A DNA stretch of 47,061 bases from Pantoea stewartii subsp. stewartii (GTDB lineage: Bacteria; Pseudomonadota; Gammaproteobacteria; Enterobacterales; Enterobacteriaceae): NCBI RefSeq assembly GCF_008801695.1, contig NZ_VZPF01000036.1, positions 1-47,061 of the forward strand, written 5' to 3'. Every line of letters starts with the position of its first letter. The stretch's first letter is position 1. Position numbers and translations under genes: made by a program. The notes under the pieces were generated by a model. The model made no database searches and was not told where the DNA came from. It worked only from the letters and a program-made list of their open reading frames with translations. Positions 39,278 through 46,970 of the stretch are shown piece by piece.

Positions 39278-42200
39278 ATGACATTAAAGGATTTCTACCA
39301 GTCGGAATTTGGCTCCGACCCCTACGCGCTTATGCGCGCAGGCGAACTTGAGCTGCAGGCTATCGCCGCGCAGGCCGGTATTAACTGGTCCGCCACGGCG
39401 TCGCTGGTCATTCTGCACCAGACAGGCGGTCCCGAAAGCCGCTTCTCAAAATACTCCCGCGCTAAAACCCAAGCCCTGAATAAATCAGATAAAGGCAAGG
39501 TCGATTTCTTCTCACGTCTGGAAGAAAAAGACGGCCTGTCCGTGCCATTTATCAACTTCGTGCGCAAAGGTCCTGGCGCTGGCCAGTGGAGCGGTTACAG
39601 CTTCCTCTGGCAGCTTTTCAACGACTATCGCGCCAGAATCGGGACCACGGTCCCGGACCCGGTAGCCGAAGAACGTCGCCTCGCTGAACGTCAGCAGAAG
39701 CTGGACAAGGCGAAGGAAGAACGCGACACGCTGCTCGCCGCCGCAGCCGAACAGCAGAAGCTGGAAGCCGTGCGCGTGATGGAAGCGTACAACGCGGTTA
39801 AGGCTGCTTTTGACGCCGCACCGCTGGAAGATGGTACGCATCCGTATGCCGTAACAAAGCAGATCGCCGACGTTTTTGCGCACTGCAATGTGCGCCGCGT
39901 AACCATGCGGGACCGTGGTCCCACTTCGCAACCCACTGAATTTATGGCGATCCCTCTGGCGCACCTGAACGGACCACTGGCCGGAAAGGTGGCAGGCTGG
40001 CAGCGTATCTTCGCCAACGGTAAGAAATTCCAGACCGAAGCGATTGAAGGCGTCAGCTTTTCCGGCGCGTGCCATATCATCGGCACACTGGTCGATGCCA
40101 AACGTATCGGCGTGGCGGAAGGCTTCGCATCAGCTGCGTCGGCATACCTTGCCGATCCGGAACGTTTCGACGCGGTGATCATGGCGGTTTCCGCTAACAA
40201 CATGAAGCACATTGTCGACCAGCTTATCGGGCTGGAAAGCGCAGCAGAAATCGTCTGCCTGCTGGACAACGACCGCAAAGCACCCGGTGAAGGTAACACC
40301 GGCATGCGCACCGGCGTTGAAATCCTCCAGGCGTACCCGGATCACAATATCCGCTGCCAGTTCCCGACGTTTGATGGTCCGACCGGCAACGACTTTAACG
40401 ATCTGTTTGTTCAGGCCGGAAAGAAAGAGACGGCGCGCCAGCTTAAAGCGACGGAAAACCGCCTCGCTATGCCGGGCAACCTGTTCGACTCCGCGCTGCT
40501 GAAACTGAGTTTTGCCGACACGCGCCAGCCTTCATTTGAAAAACTGGCGTTTGAGTGCGTCGATACCGGCATGCTGAGCTGCCCGGCAGTTATCCCATTC
40601 GAACACCTGAAAACCCTGATCCAGCGCGAACTGGCAAGCCTGAACGCGCCGGAACAAACCTGCATTAACGTCGCCAGCCGCCTTGACTGGAAGTACCGCG
40701 TCAAGAAACAGCAAGCGCAGTCGCCACGTTCATTCAGCCGCGACATTACGGACCCGGCAAAACGACCGGCACACGTCACTTATACGCGCCTGCAGGACAC
40801 GAAAATTTCCAAAAAGATTCTGGCGATGGTTCAGAAGCGCGCCGTTACCGGCCCGGTCATCCTCCGCGCCCCAATGGGAAGCGGCAAGACAAAGGAAATG
40901 CTGCGCCCGCTGATGCAGGCCGCTTTCCGCGCGTTCGTCATGGCGAACCGCGTCGCGCTGATGAGTTCGATGCACGACGTCATGCAGCTGAGCGACGACA
41001 GCAGCAGCACCGCCGACGCCGGTATTTTCTACTATCGCGACGACCTGAACGGCATCCCGCCGGAAACCATCAACAAGCTGACGATCTGCATTAACTCCAT
41101 CATCAAAGACAAGTGGCAGCCGCTGGTCCACAACCACGATTTCGTAGGGCTGGACGAAGCCACACAGTGCCTGCGCGCCATTCTGGTCGGCAAAGCGATG
41201 GAACGACAGGTTGCCGTGTTCAACCACTTGGTGGACGCGTTCGCGCGTACAGACGGTACCGCCCTGATGGCAGACGCCGACGCCAACGATTCGCTGATCA
41301 CTTTCCTTGAGCTGGTCATGAAGCGCCGACAGGCGCTCGGCATTCCTGGCTGGTCGCACATTCACGTTATCGACCTCTCTACGGACGACCTGTTTGTGCC
41401 GGACGACGGTAGCGCACCGCACAAGCGCCGCGTAGTTCACACGGACCGCGACCGCCTGTTTCTGGAAATCACGCGCGCCGTGAAAGCTGATGAAAAGGTT
41501 CTGGTGGCCACCGACTCTAAGGCGTTCGGCAGCGGAATTTATGAGCACCTGCGCGAAACGTTCCCGGACAAAAAATTCCTTTACGTCAGCCAGGACACTA
41601 AGCAGCTGCCGGACGTGGAAGCGTTCACCGATAAACCAAATAATCAGGCGGTTCACTATGACGGCCTGATTTACAGCCCGGCGATTTCGTCCGGCGTTTC
41701 AATTGAGGTTAAGCACTTCACCCGCCACTTTGGCCTGTTCTGCGGTCAGATTGTGCCGTCCGATGCGATCCAGATGCTGCGACGCGACCGCAAGGCGCAC
41801 ACCTTCATGCTGGGCATTGAGCAACAGCCGGGCCGAAAGGAAACCAGCGTTGACGAACGCCGGGGCGCGTATGCCGACGCCACTATTTACACCGATAACG
41901 TGCTGGGTAACGTGTCGGACGTTCAGTTCGACAAAAGCACTGGGCGCGTATCGTTCGGCCTTGATGACTCTGATTTCGCCGACATGCAGATCCACCTGGC
42001 TGCGCAGGAAGCTGCCTCGCGTAATGACTTCCGCAACAACCTGCTGCTGATTCTGGAGGCCGACGGCTATCTGGTTGAGCGCCTAGCCAGCGACGAAAGC
42101 GCCAGCGAAGCCGGGAAGGCGATGCGCTGCGAAGCCCGCGACCGCGTGTGGGAGCAAACGGTCCTGATCCACATGGAAGCGGAAACGCCAACAGAGGAAG

Positions 42201-43276
42201 AACGCGACGCGCTGCTCGAGGTGGAATATCTCGACGTGGTACAGCAGGCACAGCTTGCACGCTATGAAATCGAAAACGAGCTGATGCTGCCGGTGACGCC
42301 AATGTCCCTGGAATTTCTTCTCGATGGCGGGCGCAAGAAACTCAGCCTGCTGGAGCTGATGCGCATGGACGAAGCTTCTGCAGCGGCGATTGACCTGCAC
42401 CAGAAGCTGAAAAACTTCAGCTACAGTTTCCGCCGCGCCGGGCGCGTCCAGTACGTCAACGTGCTGGCGCACACGCGCGCCGAAGCCGACGAAAAATTCC
42501 AGCGCCTGCAGCCGCTGGTTATCAGTCCGAAAGTGCGTTGGCAACGTCTGGTGGAAGTGCCGAACCGTATCAACGCGCTATACCATCGCAACGCGCTGCG
42601 ACTGTACTTTGAAAAGTGCGGCATCAACATCGAAACGGGCGAAGGGTACGCCACCAGAGACGCACAGAAGGACGCTCTGCAGGCAGTGGTGGAAATGGTA
42701 AGCGTACGCTCGTTTAACACGACGCTGCGGTTTGGTGGCTATCTGGGGCGCAATGGTGCCAACAAACGCCCTGACGTCGTTTTTAAGGACATTTGCGGCG
42801 CTCTTGGGTGGAATGTTGAGAACGATCGCTTAGGCGCGCGTGGGGCGCGTGTGATGCTCGTGGAGGCGGATTCCTTCGACTTCATGGAAAGCCTGCACAC
42901 GGCCCGCGTTAAGGCCGGTAAATCGTTCTACAGCCTCAAGACCGAAGCCGAAGAAATGCCCGAAGATGATGATCCAGATCGTTTGTTAGTGTTTAGAGAT
43001 AACGAAAGATCTGGATCACACGATTGTGACCCAATCACCGCCAGTGAGCACTTGCCAGAACGGGGCGCGGCGGGCGCGGTAGAACGTGCGCTGGCCAACA
43101 CGCCGGTACCGTTCGCCTGGGTATGCAGCGAGCTGAGCATGGCGGAAATGGCAGAACTGGCATCCATGCCAGCCAGCCTGACGCGCTCAACGCTTGCGGG
43201 CATGTATCTGGCTGAACGCATTGGCAGCCTGACGCCAGCCGAACACGCGGCGCTTAAGCGCCTCACGGCGAGCTGA
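39278..43276 (+). CDS. repA: RepA replication protein: primase-helicase (N15-like)
   Basis: A 1332-residue multidomain initiator, almost the length of N15 RepA. A Toprim-like primase region lies at about 277-335 (IGVAEGFASAASAYL, IVCLLDNDRKAPGEG); the Walker A motif APMGSGKT is near 532-539 and a Walker B-like GLDEAT near 624. It should provide primase, helicase and origin recognition, and in N15 the origin lies inside repA. Two SopB sites lie in frame. Near the C-terminus (about 1231-1247) a 50-base repeat unit is inserted in frame (DPDRLLVFRDNERSGS). Confidence 0.93.
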   Translation: MTLKDFYQSEFGSDPYALMRAGELELQAIAAQAGINWSATASLVILHQTGGPESRFSKYSRAKTQALNKSDKGKVDFFSRLEEKDGLSVPFINFVRKGPGAGQWSGYSFLWQLFNDYRARIGTTVPDPVAEERRLAERQQKLDKAKEERDTLLAAAAEQQKLEAVRVMEAYNAVKAAFDAAPLEDGTHPYAVTKQIADVFAHCNVRRVTMRDRGPTSQPTEFMAIPLAHLNGPLAGKVAGWQRIFANGKKFQTEAIEGVSFSGACHIIGTLVDAKRIGVAEGFASAASAYLADPERFDAVIMAVSANNMKHIVDQLIGLESAAEIVCLLDNDRKAPGEGNTGMRTGVEILQAYPDHNIRCQFPTFDGPTGNDFNDLFVQAGKKETARQLKATENRLAMPGNLFDSALLKLSFADTRQPSFEKLAFECVDTGMLSCPAVIPFEHLKTLIQRELASLNAPEQTCINVASRLDWKYRVKKQQAQSPRSFSRDITDPAKRPAHVTYTRLQDTKISKKILAMVQKRAVTGPVILRAPMGSGKTKEMLRPLMQAAFRAFVMANRVALMSSMHDVMQLSDDSSSTADAGIFYYRDDLNGIPPETINKLTICINSIIKDKWQPLVHNHDFVGLDEATQCLRAILVGKAMERQVAVFNHLVDAFARTDGTALMADADANDSLITFLELVMKRRQALGIPGWSHIHVIDLSTDDLFVPDDGSAPHKRRVVHTDRDRLFLEITRAVKADEKVLVATDSKAFGSGIYEHLRETFPDKKFLYVSQDTKQLPDVEAFTDKPNNQAVHYDGLIYSPAISSGVSIEVKHFTRHFGLFCGQIVPSDAIQMLRRDRKAHTFMLGIEQQPGRKETSVDERRGAYADATIYTDNVLGNVSDVQFDKSTGRVSFGLDDSDFADMQIHLAAQEAASRNDFRNNLLLILEADGYLVERLASDESASEAGKAMRCEARDRVWEQTVLIHMEAETPTEEERDALLEVEYLDVVQQAQLARYEIENELMLPVTPMSLEFLLDGGRKKLSLLELMRMDEASAAAIDLHQKLKNFSYSFRRAGRVQYVNVLAHTRAEADEKFQRLQPLVISPKVRWQRLVEVPNRINALYHRNALRLYFEKCGINIETGEGYATRDAQKDALQAVVEMVSVRSFNTTLRFGGYLGRNGANKRPDVVFKDICGALGWNVENDRLGARGARVMLVEADSFDFMESLHTARVKAGKSFYSLKTEAEEMPEDDDPDRLLVFRDNERSGSHDCDPITASEHLPERGAAGAVERALANTPVPFAWVCSELSMAEMAELASMPASLTRSTLAGMYLAERIGSLTPAEHAALKRLTAS
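39641..39654. promoter_or_regulatory. SopB centromere site 11
   Basis: GGGACCACGGTCCC dyad inside repA, encoding Gly-Thr-Thr-Val-Pro. Confidence 0.76.
39909..39922. promoter_or_regulatory. SopB centromere site 12
   Basis: GGGACCGTGGTCCC dyad inside repA, 268 bases from site 11 and in a different codon frame. Confidence 0.76.
42970..43019. repeat. 50-base dyad repeat, copy A (inside repA)
   Basis: TGATCCAGATCGTTTGTTAG at the left, and TAACGAAAGATCTGGATCAC at the right, form a stem of 18 pairs with two mismatches around an 11-base loop. It matches copy B at 43304-43353 in 49 of 50 bases. The repeat is translated as part of RepA. Confidence 0.85.
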
Positions 43277-43303
43277 CAGAGGGGCAAAACCGGCGTGAAT
43301 GGC

Positions 43304-43353
43304 TGATCCAGATCGTTTGTTAGTGTTTAGAGATAACGAAACATCTGGATCAC
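43304..43353. repeat. 50-base dyad repeat, copy B (after repA)
   Basis: The second copy differs from copy A by one base (AAAC for AAAG). It lies 28 bases after the repA stop, in non-coding DNA. The 284 bases between the two copies encode the RepA C-terminus. Confidence 0.85.
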
Positions 43354-43409
43354 GTCAAAGCACGCGAACCGGCGCGCGCTGCAGCTGGGAAATTTTGCGG
43401 GGTATAAGA

Positions 43410-43436
43410 TCACAAAAGCCGGGACTAGCCCGGCGA
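43410..43436 (-). terminator. Putative terminator after the 42-aa ORF
   Basis: Minus-strand stem GCCGGG/CCCGGC (43418-43434) followed by four T. It lies ten bases downstream of the small ORF stop. The T run is short. Confidence 0.55.
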
Positions 43437-43445
43437 TTGTTGGGT

Positions 43446-43574
43446 TTACTTGCTGTCTTTAACTACTGTCACCGAGAAGAAGTGATCCGCATGAACGTTA
43501 ATTGCAGGCGTATCGCTTCCAAAAGATTTCAGTACCGCCAACAGGACTAGAAACACGAAGGTTTTTTTATCCAT
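43446..43574 (-). CDS. 42-aa hydrophobic peptide, candidate type I toxin
   Basis: A small ORF beginning MDKKTFVFLVLLAVLKSF: a basic start, then a hydrophobic membrane segment at about residues 5-17, then a polar tail ending TVVKDSK. The SD AAGG sits nine bases before ATG, and a terminator follows the stop. Its leader contains 43668-43646, complementary to the 5' end of the predicted sRNA at 44126-44217. The layout (small hydrophobic peptide, long leader, divergent sRNA) is that of tisB/istR, zorO/orzO and dinQ/agrB. No sequence relative is recognised. Confidence 0.55.
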   Translation of the reverse strand: MDKKTFVFLVLLAVLKSFGSDTPAINVHADHFFSVTVVKDSK

Positions 43575-44090
43575 TTTTCAGCCTTAATTTCTTAAGACTG
43601 CGAAGCTCGTTTGCAGCAGGCAGGGAACTCACTTACGACAAGAAATGACAACTTCCGGTCTCGCAGCAGGGTTGATAAATGTGCTCTGACTTAACAGTGC
43701 CCACCTTCAGCGATCCCCATCGCCCCCACAGAACACGGTCTTTACAAATTTGATGTTTAGTCGGCGTCGCAAACGGCTGACTAAGAAACTGTGATGCGCG
43801 CGGCTATCATTTGTTTCACAAGGCAGTCGCGGCTTGTCTAAGCGCAGAAACGTTACGTTAGGGCGCTAAAACATGCCTGCGATGATCGTTACCTGAATCA
43901 CGCTACGCCAGTAGCAAAATTCGATTCCCACCGATTTTTAAAACACCAGATCTCAGACCCCTGCATACGGACCAGTACAACAGCGTCATGCGCCGCAGTA
44001 TACGATGCCGTTCGGCAACATAGAAACATTTTTAATCCTTAATCAAGGCGCGGGAATAGCACGTAATGCCTATAAAATAAGCAGCCATAC
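43575..44090. other. Non-coding region between the small ORF and the sRNA promoter
   Basis: It holds the 23-base antisense target (43646-43668), an imperfect dyad TTAGTC/GACTAA (43758-43783) and presumably the toxin promoter, which I place between about 43730 and 43800 on the minus strand without a good -10 match. No other gene seen. Confidence 0.4.
43646..43668 (-). promoter_or_regulatory. Putative sRNA target site in the peptide mRNA leader
   Basis: The plus strand here reads TGACAACTTCCGGTCTCG plus five more bases and is repeated at 44126-44148 with one change (43664 C, 44144 T). The minus-strand mRNA would therefore pair with the sRNA over 23 bases with one G-U wobble. It lies 72-94 bases upstream of the ATG. 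Confidence 0.55.
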
Positions 44091-44119
44091 TTGACGGTCC
44101 CGTCAATGTAGCCGACAAT
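44091..44119 (+). promoter_or_regulatory. Promoter of the predicted sRNA, with operator dyad
   Basis: TTGACG (44091-44096) and GACAAT (44114-44119) are 17 bases apart, and the predicted start is about 44126. The -35 box lies inside the dyad TTGACGG-TC-CCGTCAA (44091-44106), a likely operator. Confidence 0.55.
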
Positions 44120-44125
44120 AGTCCC

Positions 44126-44217
44126 TGACAACTTCCGGTCTCGTAGCATCCGACCGTTGCGTGTAATGCCCCCACATTCACGCACATCTAAGCCGCCTCC
44201 CCAGGCGGTTTTTTTGT
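44126..44217 (+). ncRNA. Predicted antisense small RNA (about 92 nt)
   Basis: It starts with TGACAACTTCCGGTCTCG, has an internal hairpin GCGTG-T-AATG/CATT-CACGC (44159-44183) and ends with the terminator stem CCGCCT/AGGCGG (44193-44208) plus seven T. Promoter, length, stem and terminator together look like a trans-encoded antisense RNA. Its 5' 23 bases match the leader of the divergent 42-aa ORF. Confidence 0.6.
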
Positions 44218-44410
44218 GCCTGTATGATTCACTATAATGAGTAAAACAGTCAGTTCTCTCTTACTGGCATATAATTTTTTTCTTCCATCCTAACGAAGCA
44301 TTCTCCGCCGCATAATTTCGCAATTATCACGCAGTGATATTTTTTCCCGCGTCTTTTCAATTGCCTGAACGCCGATCCCAACTTCGGGCCTTCCTTTATT
44401 TTTATCGTGA
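44218..44410. other. AT-rich intergenic region before the UmuD'-like gene
   Basis: No gene, no clear repeat. It separates the sRNA terminator from the SOS box. Confidence 0.35.
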
Positions 44411-44414
44411 TTTA

Positions 44415-44434
44415 TACTGTATAAAAATACAGTA
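44415..44434 (+). promoter_or_regulatory. LexA (SOS) box
   Basis: TACTGTATAAAAATACAGTA: the CTGT-N8-ACAG consensus with AT-rich centre and flanking TA. It lies 20 bases upstream of the UmuD'-like gene, so that gene should be induced by DNA damage. Confidence 0.85.
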
Positions 44435-44453
44435 ATAAACCGAGGATAAAATT

Positions 44454-44834
44454 ATGGGATTCCCATCACCCGCTCAAGATTTTGTAGAAGACCGCCCGTC
44501 TTTAGACATGCTCTGTAATACCAATGCGGCTTCGGTTTATTTATTTAAAACCGAAACGGAATCAGCGCTGGCCGGAATTAAAAAGGGGGCTTTGCTGGTA
44601 TGCAATAGTGCGAACAAACCGCTGGACGGCAGCATAATTGCCGCGAACATCGGCGGTCAGTTTAAGCTGGTACGTTACCGCACGGTGCCGCGCCTTCACC
44701 TGGAAGAACTGAACAATCCCGACCGCAAAATTTCACTCACTGCAGAAGAGGTTGGCGATAGTGACGAGGGGATTTTGTTCGGGGTAATCACGCACATCGT
44801 TAACGATGCGCGCGTGAAGCTGGAAGGGGTGTAA
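44454..44834 (+). CDS. UmuD'-like protein (HumD type)
   Basis: A 126-residue protein matching UmuD from its GFPSPA start, i.e. the naturally processed UmuD' form as in P1 HumD. The Ser of the GDSM block is kept (TETESA, Ser37), while the UmuD Lys97 position reads Val73 with Arg next to it, so no protease activity is expected. No umuC follows. An SOS box drives it. Roles: partner of host UmuC in mutagenic repair, or interaction with another S24-fold protein such as CI. Confidence 0.85.
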   Translation: MGFPSPAQDFVEDRPSLDMLCNTNAASVYLFKTETESALAGIKKGALLVCNSANKPLDGSIIAANIGGQFKLVRYRTVPRLHLEELNNPDRKISLTAEEVGDSDEGILFGVITHIVNDARVKLEGV

Positions 44835-44842
44835 AAAAAATC

Positions 44843-44856
44843 GGGACCGTGGTCCC
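44843..44856. promoter_or_regulatory. SopB centromere site 13
   Basis: CGGGACCGTGGTCCCG dyad in the 37-base gap between the UmuD'-like gene and telN. Confidence 0.78.
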
Positions 44857-44871
44857 GATTGCTTGTCTAGA

Positions 44872-46776
44872 TCAGGCGTGGTGCGTTTCCCATGCTTTCT
44901 GCATCGCTTCCCGCAGGTTTTCCGCCGCACCGGTCCACGCATAGCGCTGGCCGTCAAACTCATAGCGGATCACCCATTCGCCCTCGGCGTTATGCTTTGG
45001 CGCATCGAAACGCGGTCGGGCTGGCGGGGCTTTATCCTCGCGTGCCGGCCTTTTTTCTTCGGCAGCGGTTTGCTCGGTTTCGGGGGCTTCATCGCTGTCA
45101 ATTTCGTCATCTTCCAGCGATGCATCATCAGCCTCGCCGTCGTCTTCGTCGTCGTCCAGCTCGTCGGCGTACTGCGCATTATCCAGCACCAGCGGTTCGG
45201 TTTCGGTCACCAGCCGGTACTGCCCATTTTCACCAACAACCTGCTGCAGCGCAGGTGCGACGAACTCCAGATAGCGGCCCACCAGCGTCGGGTTAAATTT
45301 CAGCTTGCGCAGTGTGTTAACCGTGATCAACTCGTCCGGCTTTTCCTCAATGATTTTTTTCAGTTCTTCATGCATTCGCACCGCCGCGTCACCGCGCGCG
45401 AATCCGGGCATCTGGTCATCGAGATCCTGTAGCGCCTGCAGGCGAGAGTTTTCGTTTCCGCCTTCCGGCGTCCACGTCCGGGAGAAGTTATGCAGCTTGA
45501 ACTGCTTATAGTGCAGCTGGGTGTTTTCGTCATCGTGGCCCAAAATTTCCGAAAAGAAGACGTCTTCATCTTTATCGGCCCAGCGTGCGTCATGCCTGAA
45601 CCACGTCTCGTAGGCGATACGCGCATAAATGGCGCGGCTGTCTTTGTATACGCGGCGGTCGTCGTTAAAAAACTGCTTCACCCACGGGTTAAACGCTTTG
45701 GCCAGAATGGCGTTGATGCGCCCGTTCTCAGAGCGGGAATCGTTCTCACCGTAGCCTTTGATCACCTGTTCAAAATCCGCCGCCGCCGCGCAGCTGCGCA
45801 GCGCTTCCAGCCGGTTAATGAATAGCTCGGCATCGCACAGGGTGTAAATGGTACGCGGCGCGCCGTCGTCGGTGCGCTTTTTCGCCTGGCCTACGAACGC
45901 CACCTCATTCGGCCCGACGACCTCAAATTCACCCCGAAACATAATCTCGATCATACGCCGTCCGGAGACCGCCGCCAGCGCAAAAGCCAGTGGCGCCATA
46001 TGCACGCGTCGGCTCATCCCTTCGTCGACCGGCGCATCAATGATTTCGGTAATGCGCTGCATATAAACCGGGTAGTCAATCAGGACCGTGTTGCGCTTTT
46101 TCTCGCTCAGCACTTCGCCCCATTTTTGCTGGATAGAACTGCGCTCGGCGGCGCTCAGTTGCAGGCTGTAAAGCACGTCGTGGTTGATGCGAAGGCCGCC
46201 CATTTCTTCCAGCAGCTGCATGCCCTGCTGGAACATTTTGTGCAGATTGTCGCGCGCTGCGCGCCAGTCCTCGCTAGCCGCCATCACCAGTGCGATGTTC
46301 CATTCAGGGTATTTTTTCCCCATCGAGCGAAGCTTGCGGTCACCGGCTTTCGTGCCGTATTTCACGCCGCTCAGTTCTTCTGCCAGCGGCATGATTGATT
46401 TCAGACGCGCCATTAGCGCCTTATGGCGCTGGCGGATTTCTGCCGCGGGAAGTGCCAGCCATTCGCGCAGCTCGTCGCCGTATAGTGGGTACCGGTCAGC
46501 CAGGCGGGCGACGTTCTTCTCAAAATGATGATGTAGCCGTTCATCGAAACGCTTACGCGCTCGCGTCATATAGGCGTTATAGGTGTTAGCCGTGATGCGC
46601 TTTGCCAGCCCTTTTCCACGGTATTTGCGCTTATCAGTAAACAGCGCGTTTTTATAGCGGGACGCCGCTGCCTTGTAGCGCTTTGTCTTCTCACCTTGCG
46701 GCATTTCCGAAGCGTCGATTTCGTCGATTTCGCCGACGAGCTGGTTAATCAGCTCGCCCACCATAACCTTAGCCAT
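44872..46776 (-). CDS. telN: Protelomerase (TelN-like)
   Basis: A 634-residue telomere resolvase, close to N15 TelN in length and sequence. It cuts telRL with a six-base stagger through a 3'-phosphotyrosine and rejoins each end as a hairpin. Catalytic set: Arg273/274 (SGRRMIEIMF), Lys299/300, Arg381 (KDSRAIYARIAYE), His414 and Tyr423 (LGHDDENTQLHYKQF). The C-terminal 130 residues include an acidic stretch then a small folded domain (EGEWVIRYEFDGQRYAWTG). Start chosen at MAKVMVGELINQL (46776, SD GGAGGG), not the longer frame to 46821. Confidence 0.95.
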   Translation of the reverse strand: MAKVMVGELINQLVGEIDEIDASEMPQGEKTKRYKAAASRYKNALFTDKRKYRGKGLAKRITANTYNAYMTRARKRFDERLHHHFEKNVARLADRYPLYGDELREWLALPAAEIRQRHKALMARLKSIMPLAEELSGVKYGTKAGDRKLRSMGKKYPEWNIALVMAASEDWRAARDNLHKMFQQGMQLLEEMGGLRINHDVLYSLQLSAAERSSIQQKWGEVLSEKKRNTVLIDYPVYMQRITEIIDAPVDEGMSRRVHMAPLAFALAAVSGRRMIEIMFRGEFEVVGPNEVAFVGQAKKRTDDGAPRTIYTLCDAELFINRLEALRSCAAAADFEQVIKGYGENDSRSENGRINAILAKAFNPWVKQFFNDDRRVYKDSRAIYARIAYETWFRHDARWADKDEDVFFSEILGHDDENTQLHYKQFKLHNFSRTWTPEGGNENSRLQALQDLDDQMPGFARGDAAVRMHEELKKIIEEKPDELITVNTLRKLKFNPTLVGRYLEFVAPALQQVVGENGQYRLVTETEPLVLDNAQYADELDDDEDDGEADDASLEDDEIDSDEAPETEQTAAEEKRPAREDKAPPARPRFDAPKHNAEGEWVIRYEFDGQRYAWTGAAENLREAMQKAWETHHA

Positions 46777-46970
46777 GTGGCCCTCCATGAATGAAACGTC
46801 GTTTAAATTATCGTAACACAATTTCAGAACATATCAATTACTGTTTAATAATCGTGCTAATCATTATTGAAACACAAAACAGGAATTTAACAGAACACAA
46901 TAACGGAATCAATCTAATTCTGTTCCATGCTTACGTTTCGAATATTGAAACACAATATGCCATTATACGC
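46777..46970. repeat. Telomere half-site repeats (right) and telN upstream region
   Basis: ATTGAAACACAA occurs at 46866-46877 and 46945-46956, the mirror image of the TTGTGTTTCGAT elements beside the left telomere. The region also holds the telN promoter. In N15 auxiliary half-sites around telRL control TelN occupancy; here they could also autoregulate telN. Confidence 0.55.

Noticed and set aside
43299..43550. 83-codon plus-strand frame after repA (MADPDRLLVFRDNE...)
   Set aside because: It starts in repeat copy B and only resembles RepA because the repeat is translated; the rest has no features and it opposes the better supported 42-aa ORF.
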